A stretch of DNA of 64,000 bases from Epinephelus fuscoguttatus (lineage: Eukaryota > Chordata > Actinopteri > Perciformes > Serranidae). Under the pieces are notes generated by a model that saw nothing but the letters and a program-made list of their open reading frames with translations, was not told the origin of the DNA and searched no databases. Below, piece by piece: positions 28,501 through 40,716 of this stretch. The translations under genes and the position numbers were made by a program. The DNA lies in contig NC_064763.1 in the NCBI RefSeq assembly GCF_011397635.1, positions 25,929,437 to 25,993,436 on the forward strand, written 5' to 3'. Position 1 is the stretch's first letter; each line of letters opens with the position of its first letter.

Positions 28501-31500
28501 GCATACTAGTGGGAGTTTCTGTGTGTTACAGCTTTCAGGTACAGGATAAAGTATTGTGTTTTTGTCTTTTAAATCACCTACATTGTCTACTTGTGCAATG
28601 TTGTCCTCTTCATAACACTGCAGATCAACAGTGACCAACCCACGGGAGTGCACACGCAGAACAGCAAGCCTGGAAATGAAGTGGTAAGGATTAAAACAGA
28701 GCTCTGAAAGCCATAAAGTATGTTGAACATTTTATTTTACTAAATTGATGCTCCACCCCACATCTGTTTTTCCACAAACCCACACCCTGCTGCTTCGATT
28801 AGTGGCTGTAAATGTTTTCCTGTTTTGCAAAGAATTTTGAATGATGACAAGTTCTCACAGTGTAAAGCATCGCTATTTGTTCATTCAGCTTTTGGGAAGA
28901 CACTGAGCTTTCAGACGGACCACATACTGCAAGAATTGGTGTGATAAGTTTCTGTGGAAGTCAGATATTTTTTTCCATTGTGAAAACTTGTCACCACAAG
29001 AATCCATGGAATCCAGAGCTGACTCGCATTCCTGTTTTTCGTGACAGTTACACTACTATGGGATATCGATGACAGACTTTCGGGTGAGTGCTTTCAACTA
29101 AATTTGGTCACATATTCTCTTTGTACTGCTTTACATCTGGAGGCATATTCACAAAACATCCTGAGGCTGAAAGCAGCTCCTAAGTGGCAGAAATAGCAGA
29201 AACGATGTCTGTCCTGTGTCTAAATTTTATCCTCACACTCGTGTGTATTGATCAATCCCACATGGGAAAATGATGTCACAACAAGCAGGTCAATAACCAC
29301 CTACTCTCATCTGAACTTTCACAGCTCTGACTGCGAAATCTCACTCTTTCCGACACATCACAAACTACAAAGCGAAGGGAAACACTGCAGGGTTCTGTCT
29401 ACAAAAAAAAAAAAAAGACACTGTCTCTATTTAGTCTCTCTTAACATATTCCCATGGAAACAAACAAACCCTAATTATTTAAATAGCTAACTTATTCATT
29501 TCCAGATGGATAAGCCAACTAAAAGCCCCTCTGTTCTCAGATATTTTCAATAAAAGTCCCAGTCCCATGTGCGACCATAAAAATCTGATGAGCATGTTTA
29601 CGCCAAATGTGAACCCAATGTTATGTAATGAACTACCCAACTCTGAGAAGTGTCTGAAAACTTCCTGAATCTGTACCACAGACCAAAGGAAACACAAAGC
29701 TTTTGTTGGTAAAAAAAAATAAAATAAAGTGGTCTGTCTTACCGGCCATTCTTGCCTACAAAAGTACCAAGGTATCCATGCCCATTTGTTTCATGGACAG
29801 TCTCTGTCATTTCCTGCTCATGAAATATGGACAGTAGACCAGGAACTGTCGATGCAGAGTCAACTGGGGAAAGAAAGAGAGCGGAACAATGAAAAACTGG
29901 AATTATTTTCACTCTTGATACATCACTGGCATCACTCATGAAAGAACAGCTTTTGCATTTGAGTAAATGTACTCCTCATGCAGGCTGAACAGCCCCTGAC
30001 ACTATTAGGGTTATTATTGATTAAGTAACATGTAAGCAGCATTTTAGTGTTGCAGCTGGTTACGGCTGAGCTAATTCTAAGTCATGTATTGTTGTGTAAA
30101 AATGAACAAAAGCAATGCATATTACATAACCATACTATTTTTAAATCGTCATCTGCAATGAAACAACTTATTTTAGCTGTCAAATAAATATCTTTGAGTA
30201 AAAAGGGCAACACAGTGGAGTACAAGTAACAAAAAGCACCACTACTCTCCATAAAAAAAAAAAACTACTTGTACATATATTTGTAGGATTTCAAAGCTCC
30301 TCTGGGAGTTGTAGTCAGGATCCGAAAACAGCACAGTATGTCTATCTTTTGTGGTTTTATACTTCTACTCCACTTGAGAAGAAAACTGTTATATACTTTT
30401 TACTCCACTACATTTATGTAATGGCTCTGGTTAGGACTTACTTTTCAGATTAAGATTTAACATGCATACAACACATTAGTTTATATGATGCACTGTGTTT
30501 AAAGCAGTTAAAATTAGCCTTTACTTTTTTGAGTACCTGGCTTTTACTTAATAAGCAGACATAAAGTGTGATACTGAATACGTCCATCATGTAATTTAAA
30601 ATCTCTGTGTTAGGACTGATTTTAAACACATAGTGATCACTGTTAATCTTCATGGCCTGTCTCCAGATTACATTTCAGACCTTTTAATCCCTTATGAACC
30701 TTTGCGTAGATTGACATCCTCAGGTATAGGTCTTTCACTTGTTCCAGAGTCCGAGGATATAAGGCTGTCTGAGTCATTTTCTCCATTTAAGTCTCCTGAA
30801 AAAAGTCCTATCGAAAAGCATATCCTGATTTTATCTGAGCTGGCTTTCTATTTTATTGATATGATATTGATTTAAATTATCATTTATTATCTTAATTTTA
30901 GTTTTGGTCTTTTATTTTTACCTTTTACTTTTGTGAGACTTTGATATTTTAGTTTGTTTCATTCTCCAATGTTTTGTTTTATGTAAAGCACTTTGTAACT
31001 GTGTTTTGAAAGGTACCATGTAAATTACGTTTTATTATTTTTAGATTTTTTAAATATCAAAGAGACACATACTTCCTGTAAGTGCTATTTTAAGACAAGT
31101 AGGATAATGCTAGTCTAAATGCGGTTTAAGAGCTCGACGGTGACATCTGAAGCAGTCCCAGCATCATCCCACTCCTCGCCTTTGCCGGCTTGTTAGCGTC
31201 TTAACACAAAAACTACAAAAATGGCTGAAAACACGTCACTTCCTGTGCGACAGCGCTTGTTAGACCATACTTAATTTTCTATTAGCCGGAGGTGCTTTGA
31301 GCCGCTGTCCTGAGCAACGAGACTGCATAGACGTCAACTTAAAAAAAAATGTAACGTCTAACGCACGAGCATGCAAATGACATTAAGATTAAATTTTTCC
31401 CCATACAACAACTTTTAACTTTAAATTCTAGCATGTCAAAATATATTTGTTTATGTAATTATCAGCCATGTTTAACCAAAATCAATATAGCGTCAACTGT

Positions 31501-31684
31501 TTTGAAGGGCAGTGACAGACTAGCAGGTATTAGCAAGCTAGCCTGGTAGCTAGCATGCAGCTTTGGTGCAGTGGCTGTAACCTGAATGAACTGGCTGTGT
31601 TCCCCCCGTGATCCCGCCGCGCATCGCGCCCCTCTTACCTGCAGTAGAGAGCTTGAAGTCGAGGGTGTAGTGTCGCAGAGCCAT
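25510..31684 (-). CDS. sms: Spermine synthase
   Basis: Eleven coding exons give 360 residues (human 366): 31639-31684, 29743-29863, 28582-28669, 27939-28003, 27668-27843, 27249-27403, 27004-27093, 26540-26654, 26355-26434, 25837-25952 and 25510-25540. The enzyme transfers an aminopropyl group from decarboxylated S-adenosylmethionine to spermidine in the cytosol. The start [15 protein letters not shown] matches the family N-terminus, and the N-terminal domain includes [12 protein letters not shown]. The catalytic domain has [27 protein letters not shown] (about 194-199, cofactor loop), the acidic motif [12 protein letters not shown] (about 269-280) and [12 protein letters not shown]. The last 31-bp exon, WVFYNIWKV then stop, is a shortened version of the family C-terminus; it is joined to CCSYLEQ-type text via donor CA/GTATCC. 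One intron is AT-AC (see 27094-27248). All frames join without a break. Confidence 0.96.
27094..27248 (-). other. sms: U12-type AT-AC intron in sms
   Basis: The 155-bp intron between codons for MLD and IDQ starts ATATCCTTT and ends GTGTGCAC on the minus strand. It has TTCCTTAACG about 10 bases before the 3' end. These are the donor, branch-point and terminal consensus of the minor-spliceosome AT-AC class. No GT-AG alternative keeps the frame and the conserved protein sequence across this junction. Confidence 0.9.
30240..30510. repeat. Dispersed teleost repeat, related to 16170-16683
   Basis: CTACTTGTACATATA, AAAGCTCCTCTGGGAGTTGT and TATACTTTTTACTCCACTAC in an sms intron. Non-coding and of unknown class. 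Confidence 0.35.
30636..31045 (+). mobile_element. LINE 3' end (ORF2 tail and 3' UTR)
   Basis: The plus strand encodes [20 protein letters not shown] and [16 protein letters not shown], the familiar last part of a fish LINE ORF2 (LNGL.P.Y.SDLL.PY.P.R.LRSS). The text TGTAAAGCACTTTGTAACTG and AAAGGTACCATGTAAATTA near the end is the usual LINE 3' UTR. It lies in the first sms intron, antisense to sms, and is 5'-truncated. Confidence 0.75.
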
Positions 31685-31960
31685 GTTTGAGAGCAACCGT
31701 CTTCCATGCCTGGGAATGGAGAGGCTGCGAGTATTTATCTGCAGAGACAGAGGGAGGGCCCTGCTACCACTGCTGCTACCACTGCCCACTACACCAAACC
31801 AGGCGTGGCTATGGGGGCTCGTGCGCTGCGGTGACAGAGCAGAGAGTAAACAATGAGACAAGAGAGATATCGCCCCCCCCTGCTGTGTTTGCATTGGCGC
31901 GCGACGCATAATGGTAACAGTAGAGTCCAGCTCAAACACAAGTAGATACATATCTTTAAG
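31685..31960 (-). promoter_or_regulatory. sms: Putative sms promoter and 5' UTR
   Basis: Sequence just upstream of the sms ATG is richer in CpG than its surroundings (for example GGCGCGCGACGC near 31896-31907, GTGCGCTGCGGTG near 31821-31833). No TATA box is obvious, as expected for a housekeeping enzyme. The transcription start is not determined. Confidence 0.4.
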
Positions 31961-33980
31961 CCAACATTTAAATTCAGGAATTTACAGCCACTTATTTGAT
32001 AGAATTTTAATAGTTAAAGCACAAGATCCACTCATGGTTCGTTTTTCTTCAGTATATGTTTATTTATTTATCTTAAATGCCCATCTGCTTCGTTTTTTCA
32101 AGGTTCATCTTGATCTAGGAAGTTGCATCCAAAACCAGAGGAAATGTACAATAACAAGTCCCGAGCCTAAAGTGTTGGAAATATTTTTATTTCTTTTTCA
32201 CACATGTTAAATATTTTTTTGCATTTTGTTCCAACAAGATAATTAACTTGTGCACACAAGATAAAAACAATATATACATCACGTTTTGGCACTTCCATGC
32301 ATGTCTACGTGCAAGCTTGTAAGGATTTCATTGTATGACATTCTGAAGTGAAAATAATATTTAAAGAGGAACAGCACCTTAATTAAGAATTCATTTATCT
32401 TATATCTATGGCCTTGGAAAATTCAATACATATTTGTGAGCATGAGCAACTCTCTTAAAGCCAGAAACCAGAGAATAAGTCTCAAACTTCTGACGTCATA
32501 GGGTATAAAAGCTGGAGCTTCTTGTAGGCAATTAATAAGAGACTGATTTTATGGACCCGCAGAATGTTTTTCTTTTTTTCTTTTTTCTTTTTTTTTTTTT
32601 TTTACCTAAATGAGCTTTATTTAATCGTAGTGTTCTCAATTCTGAAACAGAAAATGTACCCATGTATTCAGAACAGTCCCCTGTGTGCTCTCAGTGTCAT
32701 CTATAACATCTTTCCCAATTCATTGTCTATGGAACAGCTCCACACTTTATAATTATAGTAAAGTTGAGTTTTGGCACTCTTGAGAGTTCTTAATTTTAAA
32801 TGCTATTTTTGAACTGAGTGAAACCATAAGTATAATGTATGAATTTTAAAAATAGGATAGGCATAGTTCATCTTTAATTAGCAAAGTTCTTCTCATAACA
32901 TGGTGGCTGTGTGCATATGAAGTCCTTAGCGATGCATATGAATTTATAGTAGGCTTTTTATTTTGTGTGACACATGACTGAATAATTTGAATTTTTGTCT
33001 CTGTTTTATAAAGATGCAGGAGAAACACTTTGATTTAAAATCACTAGCAGCCTTCTTGTTTATTGTCTCAGAATATAAAATACAGCCAGGGTATAATGAC
33101 AATCAGACTTCTCATGAGGACACCTCAGCTCCCACACAGAAGTCTCACAATACATTTACACCAAATTATTTCAGTCAAACAGCTCCTGCTGCTTAATCAC
33201 AACTGATTCTGGGTCTGTCATGATAAGCTGTTTGGCCTTACATTTCACCAAACTGCCCTACGACACACCCTGCTACTCAAATGCAAAAAGCGGGGGATGG
33301 TAGCCTAAAACTCACTGAAGGTGCACATCAAGCACTGTATACTGTGCAGTATAATGTAATGTAGTAGCATATGTTTGCTCCATTTTGATAAAGTCCACAC
33401 TATATTCATAATGACAGTTGAGGGGCTGCTGCAGCTGGTTTACTCTCTCACTGACTAGACTTGTTTCTGGCATGGAAAAGATGTGAACACACCTTAGCCT
33501 CGAGGGACAGAGAGGAGTTACGGCTTCAGGTAGTGTTCAAGAGTAAAGCTGAGCATGCTGTATGGGACATTCCCGCTATGCAGCAACAGTTAGGCCACAG
33601 AACATTTGAAATAAAGAAGATGGATTGTTAATGAGTTTTGTGTTGCATTGTCAAAGCAAAGTGACATGTTTAACTGTCAGGTAAACACACTGGCCAATCT
33701 CAGGCACTCAGATAATACAGGTGGAGTGGTTACAGGGAGGTACATTTTGAGGTAAATTAGCCATTAAGCTCTGCGAATTATTCGGATTTAGGTAGCTACA
33801 CATAACTTTTACAACTAAATCACAATTTGGCACCCAACTCTTCATAATGTAGCCTAACAGGGTGCAGCCTTAAGGGTGTGACAAACATATTAACATCATT
33901 AAACATGGAGGAAAAAAATGATGAGTGGAAACTTTTGCTTGCCCTTCTTTAATCATTAGAGTTCCCTTTTTGAAAGGCAG
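31961..33980. other. Gene-free stretch between sms and the PH-domain gene
   Basis: AT-rich sequence with a T-rich run at 32564-32603. No exon, RNA gene or recognised transposon was found. Confidence 0.5.
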
Positions 33981-33984
33981 GAAA

Positions 33985-34110
33985 CTAAAAGGCAAGGCAG
34001 CTTTATTTGTATATCACATTTCATACACAAGGGTAATTTATAGAGCAATACAAGGATACAAGGACTACAAGGATACAGGTTGGAAAATTACTTCAGGGTC
34101 ACACAGTGCA
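33985..34110 (-). repeat. LINE-like 3' tail fragment
   Basis: AAGGCAAGGCAGCTTTATTT and GTATATCACATTTCATACAC AAGGG are the reverse of a common fish LINE tail. A short ACAAGGATACAAGGACTAC duplication follows at 34052-34078. Confidence 0.5.
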
Positions 34111-34246
34111 CAAAGAAGCTGTTGTTGTGTCTATGTGCCCCAGGAATTAGTCATAAAACCTAGAAATGAGTTAGCATATATGCACACCTCTTTCCCTCGT
34201 CTTGAAGTCAATGTGTTTTTTGAATTGATAATGGTTAGATGCCTAA

Positions 34247-34670
34247 AATAAGGTCTGAGGTTAACACAGCCTTTGGAGACTTTCATATTTTGTTTTACGA
34301 CATAAAATAGGTCAAATATCCCACCTGTGAACTTTGAAGTTTGTATGTGTCTTAAAAAAGGCAGTTGCTAACAAGTGGCAATGTGGCATTGTACAGTGCA
34401 GCGCCAAACACGGCTTTCCAGTCTTGTTATGGGGTGAGGTTAGGTCACTCGACCTTACTGTAGTTTGTTTATAGCCTATCGTTAGCTTTTTACCTCTGGA
34501 GATTGCATTTAGGCTTCAATAATCATGAAAGTGGAGTTCAATTCTGAAGATTATATTGCTGAACAAATCATGTCAGCATCATAAACGTTTGCCATTGAGC
34601 TTATTTTCTGCAATAATCCAACATCCCATCGAAAAAGCCCATTGGCTTTTTGACAAGGAAAACAGTGTAA
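34247..34670 (+). repeat. Dispersed repeat, inverted partner of 38790-39230
   Basis: Shared segments include TTTTACGACATAAAA, GTTGCTAACAAGTGGC, GCATTTAGGCTTCAATAATC and GCTTATTTTCTGCAATAATC. The same segments appear in inverted orientation and the same order at 38790-39230. Non-coding. Confidence 0.7.
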
Positions 34671-36822
34671 CGCTAACTTCTGCATCAGCCTACAGAAAAG
34701 ATTCATCCCTACAGTACTCTATACATATGCTAATGTTCTTTCTGTCTACAGTATATATGTATAAATTGAGTATTTTATAATTTTGTGGCTTGTAGTTCTT
34801 GTTACAGGAATGACTCGTACACTAATTGTGTTGCAATATGACTCATTTTCCATTGCATTTGGGGAAAAACCGTTAAATGAAATGAAATGAGTGCAGTCTA
34901 CATCAGCTGGACTTTGTAGAATTGAGCATATAAACAGCACAGTATTCTTCCGGTTCTCTGATCAGTCGTGCAGCTCAACAACTTATGTTGCAGCTGTTTC
35001 CGTCTGCAGATGACTCAGTGGCTGTGTGGTACACCACAGATTCAGCAAGATATCATGATGGCATTCACTGCCATATCTCACTAAAGTCACTGCAGTCATT
35101 GGTAACTGATTTCTGTGTTCATAAAACATACAAAAACTACAAAAAACATCAAAAAAAAATATGAAGACAAGCAGGCAAATTTGAATTAATTTCCATTTCT
35201 CAGTTTTATTCATATAAAGTAACTCAAATGGGCTCCAATAAACATAACATTAATCTGCTTTTAACCTAACAAAGATATAAAACACTGTAACAACTGGACA
35301 TTAGAAAGAAACACAGTACATGCACAAAGGTGGATGATGCTGAGATTCAGAAGAGCCTTAGTAGGCAACGTTAGCTTGTCCACAATCAGAGTTTAACTGT
35401 AGCGAAAAAAAAAATCTGATGCAAAGCCATCAAAGGTTTTAAAATAAGAGAATACTCCTACAACATTATGCAGCAACAGTTCACAATGTGTCATGTTGCA
35501 AATCTGCCATTAGTATCCAGAGCATAGTAACACGTGGTTCATTTGTGACAAACACATACAGAGCATATTTGCATTCTCACAAATTATCATCACAATCACA
35601 GATATTGTTGATTATGTAATTATCGCACCAAATAGTGCACATAAGGGGAGGGCAATATGAACAAAACTATTTTTGCAATAATTATCAAAGTGTCAATATC
35701 ACAACACAGGTTCTCTACTTTGTCTCACTTATGTTTTTACAAGTTATACTTTTGGTCACAAATAAATGTAAATTAAATGTTACAAAATATTCCTGGAATT
35801 TAAAAAAAAAAATCTCAAGTGTTGAATATAATATAATAATTTGATATAATATAACCCTCATCAGAGTTAGTTACCAATGAGACAAAGATAAAATACACTC
35901 CAGGAAGTACAGATAGAGTAACAGATTAATGCAAAGGCCTATTACACATTAAAACACTGCACAACGGGCTGTGATACTCTGGGTTTTACAACTCTGAAAC
36001 GTCATCAAGGTAGCGACTATTTTATCTTTCGTCAGGATCACAAGTACAAATACTGTGTTGATGTCACAAAGTAATATACCAGAAATGTGTGTTGAAGCAA
36101 AAAAAAAAGCTCTAAAAACCAACTGTACACTTACTGCTCAGCACCAAACAGCAGACAGACGCAGTTAGCAATAAGCTGGTGAACTTTGTGGAGCATTTTA
36201 GCAACTAAAGAGACAGACAGAGACCAAAAACAGGGCTGAAAGAAAGTGAATATTGGACTTATAATTGCCAAGTGGAAAAGCAAGGACATAATCACAATCA
36301 GTTTACAATGATAACAGTTAATCATGATTCCTTATGGCCACCTTGTAGCTGTGTAGCTAATGCTAACCATTGTTGTAGTAGCAGCTCGAAGCAATACGTT
36401 TAACATGTTGTCCAACATTTGTGTTTCAAAATACTTTAAAATGGTCAGTTTAACTTTCTAGAAATTCCCTCCTGGCCCAACAGAAGGCGTACATTGAAAA
36501 TATTTCCTTCCCCAATGGTAAATTGGTGATCACAGCCTCTGCCTGGAGACAGAGACACGCCTCCAAATGAATGCAAATGTTGCTCTGTAACTGCTGACTC
36601 TAAGATAAACCTAACTGATTTCACAGTGTAAATAAGCAACTGTTTGCTAACAAGTTTGCTCTATCAACAAGGTGTGATCAATGTTGTGCTCACACTTGTT
36701 TCACTGGGTCAATACACAAAAAAAAATCAGTTACTGGTTATCAGTTGAAGTACTGACTGAATTTCAAAGCAACTTGGTAAGTTTTTAGCATCATGTATCC
36801 ATAGCCTCCGTGCAGCACATCA
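34671..36822. other. Gene-free stretch, probably 3' UTR of the PH-domain gene in part
   Basis: No coding exon was recognised. The part next to 36823 should be 3' UTR of the minus-strand PH-domain gene. A TTTATT (AATAAA on the minus strand) occurs near 35207, but nothing ties it to the transcript. Confidence 0.4.
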
Positions 36823-39800
36823 TTAGAAAGTAAATCCACCACAATCAAAAGCATCAAAATCAGAATCTGCCACTTCAAAGTCAAAGCTGTTAAAATGAGG
36901 GGAGTCGAGTGCAGGGCTGCCGGTGTGGTACGCTCCTGCTGGTCCCATGCCAGAGAAATCCGTGTTGATTGGCAGGTCAGGAGCTTTGGCTTCCAGATTA
37001 GGGAGCGAGCATGCGCCTAGGTAACCCATGGCAGAGGAAGCAGCAGCCCCTCCCATCAGCAGATAAACCGCCCTCACTGCTTGGGCATTACTGATAGTGC
37101 CGTGGCGCAGACACCCTGGTGAATGTACGCCTCCTTTGTAATACTTTGTGCGAGGAGAACTCCTGCCTGTTGGGATTGAGTGGTTTAAAAAACAAACAAA
37201 CAAACACGGTCACTTGTTTGACTAGATTCTTTACTCTCGCTTTGCATGAAAAACTGTTACAGACAAACAACACGCCCTACACTCACCTTTCTCCCGCGGG
37301 GAAGCACAAGTCATAGGCCCCGGGGAAGGTGCCTCTGTGTCGCTGACAGGTGGAGTTGGTGGATCTTTGTCGAGGATTTGCTCAGGCACCAGATCTCGGA
37401 GAGTAATTCGTGGTGGTGGCACCTGGTGTCGCTTACAAGGACTGAGAGGTGATGAGAGACTCTGTAGGGGGTAAAATAAGAATCCAGAAAACATATTTTG
37501 CATTATAAAAGTGATGCTTATATTAAAACATTACAAACATTTCTATCTACAGTTTTAGCCATGCTAGCAGCCCAGCTTTGGGAAAGGCAGTCAGTCTAAA
37601 TGTCCGCTGCTGTGACACAGACCAAAATATCTCAACAGTTATGGGATGGATTGGCATGAAAGTTGGTACAGGCATTCATGTCCCCCTCACGATGATCCTT
37701 TAATGAGCATCATCATCAGGTCGAATTTCAATTTAACCAATGCTGTAGTTTATGACCAAATACCTGCAAAACATCAATCAGTATCTGCATTATGCAGCTT
37801 TTGCTTTGATTGTATGTGAAACTGCTGTCATGAAAACACAAGCTGGGGCATGGCCTCAGTGAGTAACAGACCTGTTTCTGTATTGTGCATGCCCAGTTGT
37901 GCTTAACAGCCTGTTAAACTTCCGTCTCAGAGAGTCTCTGAGTCAAATCTTTCATGAGCACACACCCACTGAGGCAAAAGAGTCGTTCATGAATCGGTTA
38001 GCTAATGGCGGGTGAACGACATGAACCAGGGTACTTCACATCAGCATGGCAGCAGTGTCGCTGTAAGCATTACTGTAATGCTGATGTTAGCATTGTGCAG
38101 CTTTACAGAGCTGCTAGCTCGGCTGTAGACTTGGTAAGGTTTACACATTTTCCAACGCAAATACCTTATTAAATCATTAACTCACCTGTTTAACTTTTTT
38201 CAGCACATTCAGCCATTGACTAAAAAGGGACAAACACATTTGTTATTACCTACTGTAATCATCCTAACATCAATTCATCAGTTCAAGTGCATTCCAGTGA
38301 AACAACCAGGTATGTAGCAGGAGTGGAATGTGCAGTATGGTGCCTGCCTGTCACTCTTGCACACTTCCTGCTGTACTGGGTGTAAGCTGAGATGTCCTAT
38401 TTGAGATGAAAGGTATGCAGGAGAGGAAAATACGGTAAATGAGAATCTGGAGTGGCACTGGCCTTTTGTTCTTGACAAACATGCATAAAGACTAGAAACA
38501 GGGGGGACAGCTAACCTGGGTCGTCTGTCCAAAGCTTAAAAAAAATCCACCCACCAGCACCTCTCCAGCTCACTAATCAGGCTATCGTATTATACCTCTC
38601 TTTTATTCCCTACAGGAGGAGGAGGAGGGTGAAAATGACAAGTTGTGGTTTTAGGAGGGTTATGTGCCAGACTAATTTTTGGATGACTTCCTGGACTGTT
38701 TCTATACTTCTGTGTAGCCTGGCTTTATGCTAAGCTAAGCTAAGCTAAGATAAGCTAACTGGCTGCAGGCTGTTGCATCATATAGTGCTCCAGGGATGAT
38801 GTTTTTCAAAAAGCCTATGGGATTTCTCCATTGGATTTTGGATTATTGCAGAAAATAAGCTCTGAGGTGAACAAACTATTATAATACTTAGATGTTTTGT
38901 TCAGTAAGATACAAATAAACACCACTTTTATGATTACTGAAGCCTAAATGCAATTGACAGACGTAAAAAGATAACGTTAGGCTATAAACAAACCACGCAA
39001 CGGTTGAATGACCTACCATCACCACCATAAAAAGACTGTAAAATTGTGTTCGGTGCGGCTCGGTGTGATGACGTTCTGTAGTCTCATTTAGCCACTTGTT
39101 ATCAACCGCCTTTTTAAAGCCACACCTAAGCTTTGAAGTTCACAATTGGGGTGTTTGCTGATGTGTTTTATGTCGTAGAACAAAACATGTACGTTTCTTC
39201 AGCTTGTGTTAATCACAGACCTCATCTCAGGTGTCTAATCAAACACCCATTCAAAAAGACCAATTGCCTTTGAGACAAGGGAATCATTTGTGGTACAATG
39301 CTAACTCATTTGTGGGTTTTAGGGCTAATTTCTGGGGCATAAGTTCAAAGATCAAACATGTATTTGCGAGTGAGTGTTATTTTCTCATCGAACTCATTGC
39401 AAAAATGTAAAAAATCTTATTTCCCCAAATACTGGAACTATTCAGCTGAGTAACTGGTGGCACATTTGTGAAATTGCACCACAAAACTTTAGCTGGTTTT
39501 AACATGTGTCCATCATTTCACAGGCAAAGTCATTATACACGGTGAGCACCAGACCTGCAGTCTGCAGGGGTCTCAGTCATCAGCAGCAGGTACTTGCTCT
39601 GGGGGAGGATCAGGGCAAAGCAGCAATCCCTACTTCCACCGGAGGGCAACTTAGGCAGGTCTAGGATCTCTTTGCCTTCCACGATTGCCTCACAGCTGCT
39701 CTGCAACAGCACCAGCTGGTCGGGGGGAGATGAGGCATCGTGGCACACAAGGAGACTGCCCTCAGCTGTCAGGAGCAGAAATCTCTTCTTCCACTGTTTG

Positions 39801-40716
39801 AAAATAAATCCACCTGGATAAGAGAAGCAGGTTATTCTGTGATAAACATTTCCAATCATAAGCACGAAACACCTAAAGCTTATTGACAGTATTAAGTGTG
39901 GTCACAGTGATCATGATAGCAGTGGGAGCAGGGTACAGCTGGATTAAACACTCAGTCATTCTATCATCTCCGCAGATTAGAGGCAGTCAGGTGGTTGGAG
40001 GATCAAGGGGCTGCGGATGTGGCGCTCAACCAATCGGGGAATGTTGACTGTGATTTAGCATCATCACACGCACACATCTGGATCTACTCATTCTGTGTGC
40101 ATACAGTGAAAAAACACATGGACACACTAAACAGAAATACAATCCCAAAATCTAGTGAAATAAGTCTGAAAAGGAGCAAGTGAGATTTAACCTGGTCTAT
40201 GAATCTTTTTTTGTGTATTTTCAGACACATTTTCAGATTCTTGTTATCAGGGTACGTATTATATATTTTTGAAATAATCTATCCATCCAATACCCTTAGA
40301 GGAGAAAATCATTATGATTCTCCTCTCAAAATCCTGCTTGGTCTCGGAAGCATTGCTAACTCTAACACTCTTAATATCACAAAATGGTATGGGTCCTTTT
40401 GGCAAAATGTTCTAAAGAATTTGGGGAAACACTAGGATGCAAAATGCATTAATCATCCTACCTATCAATTATTCAGCATCGTCATACCTAAATGCAGAAT
40501 CCAATTCCAAATCCTGCTATGCTCTTATTCTAACAGGACAAAATATAAACAAGAACATTTGTAAATCACCATAAAATCTACTGTGAACTGCAAAACTATC
40601 CTGTAGGAGGTTATAAGAGAGGCAGTCATTTTAGCTTACAAAATATAACCACAGCTGTGGAGGATAAACTCACCATACATCCTTAGCACGCCATGGTGGA
40701 TCCCCGAGACGCTCAT
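36823..40716 (-). CDS. Unidentified small PH-domain protein
   Basis: Five exons in frame give 284 residues: 40674-40716, 39555-39813, 38186-38219, 37287-37461 and 36823-37166. Residues about 10-113 read as a pleckstrin homology domain: GVLRMYGGFIFKQWKKRFLL, then TAEGSLLVCHD, an acidic mid part, CCFALILPQSKYLLLMTETP and the closing helix CSQWLNVLKKVK with its invariant Trp. PH domains usually bind phosphoinositides or proteins at membranes; the KQWKKRF basic strand fits that. The rest is Pro/Ser-rich (RDLVPEQILDKDPPTPPVSD) and ends with a Gly/Ala-rich patch (LLMGGAAASSAMGYLGAC) and an acidic Phe/Asp-rich tail (FDFEVADSDFDAFDCG). I do not recognise the family. The exon 2 donor CAG/GTCTGG is weak but is the only junction that restores the PH helix. 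Confidence 0.7.
37556..38135. repeat. Dispersed teleost repeat in an intron
   Basis: Contains AAATATCTCAACAGTTATGG, GATGGATTGGCATGAAAG and, at the far end, GCTGATGTTAGCATTGTGC and ACAGAGCTGCTAGC. The pair of ends is that of a very common percomorph interspersed repeat. Class unknown to me. Confidence 0.6.
38480..38780. repeat. Dispersed teleost repeat with CTAAG array
   Basis: CTAGAAACAGGGGGGACAGC, AATCCACCCACCAGCACCTC and CTGTGTAGCCTGGCTTTATG followed by GCTAAGCTAAGCTAAGCTAA. These phrases belong to one widespread percomorph repeat, here in two pieces. Confidence 0.55.
38790..39230 (-). repeat. Dispersed repeat, inverted partner of 34247-34670
   Basis: The inverted text shares TTTTGTTCTACGACATAAAA, GATAACAAGTGGC, GCATTTAGGCTTCAGTAATC and GCTTATTTTCTGCAATAATC with the copy at 34247-34670. 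It lies in the intron between the second and third exons of the PH-domain gene. Confidence 0.7.

Noticed and set aside
31462-31951. Open frames of 81 and 133 codons on the minus strand over the first sms exon
   Set aside because: The longer frame contains the true sms start [10 protein letters not shown] but continues upstream through 5' UTR; conservation starts only at the ATG at 31684, and the exon ends at a normal donor at 31639.
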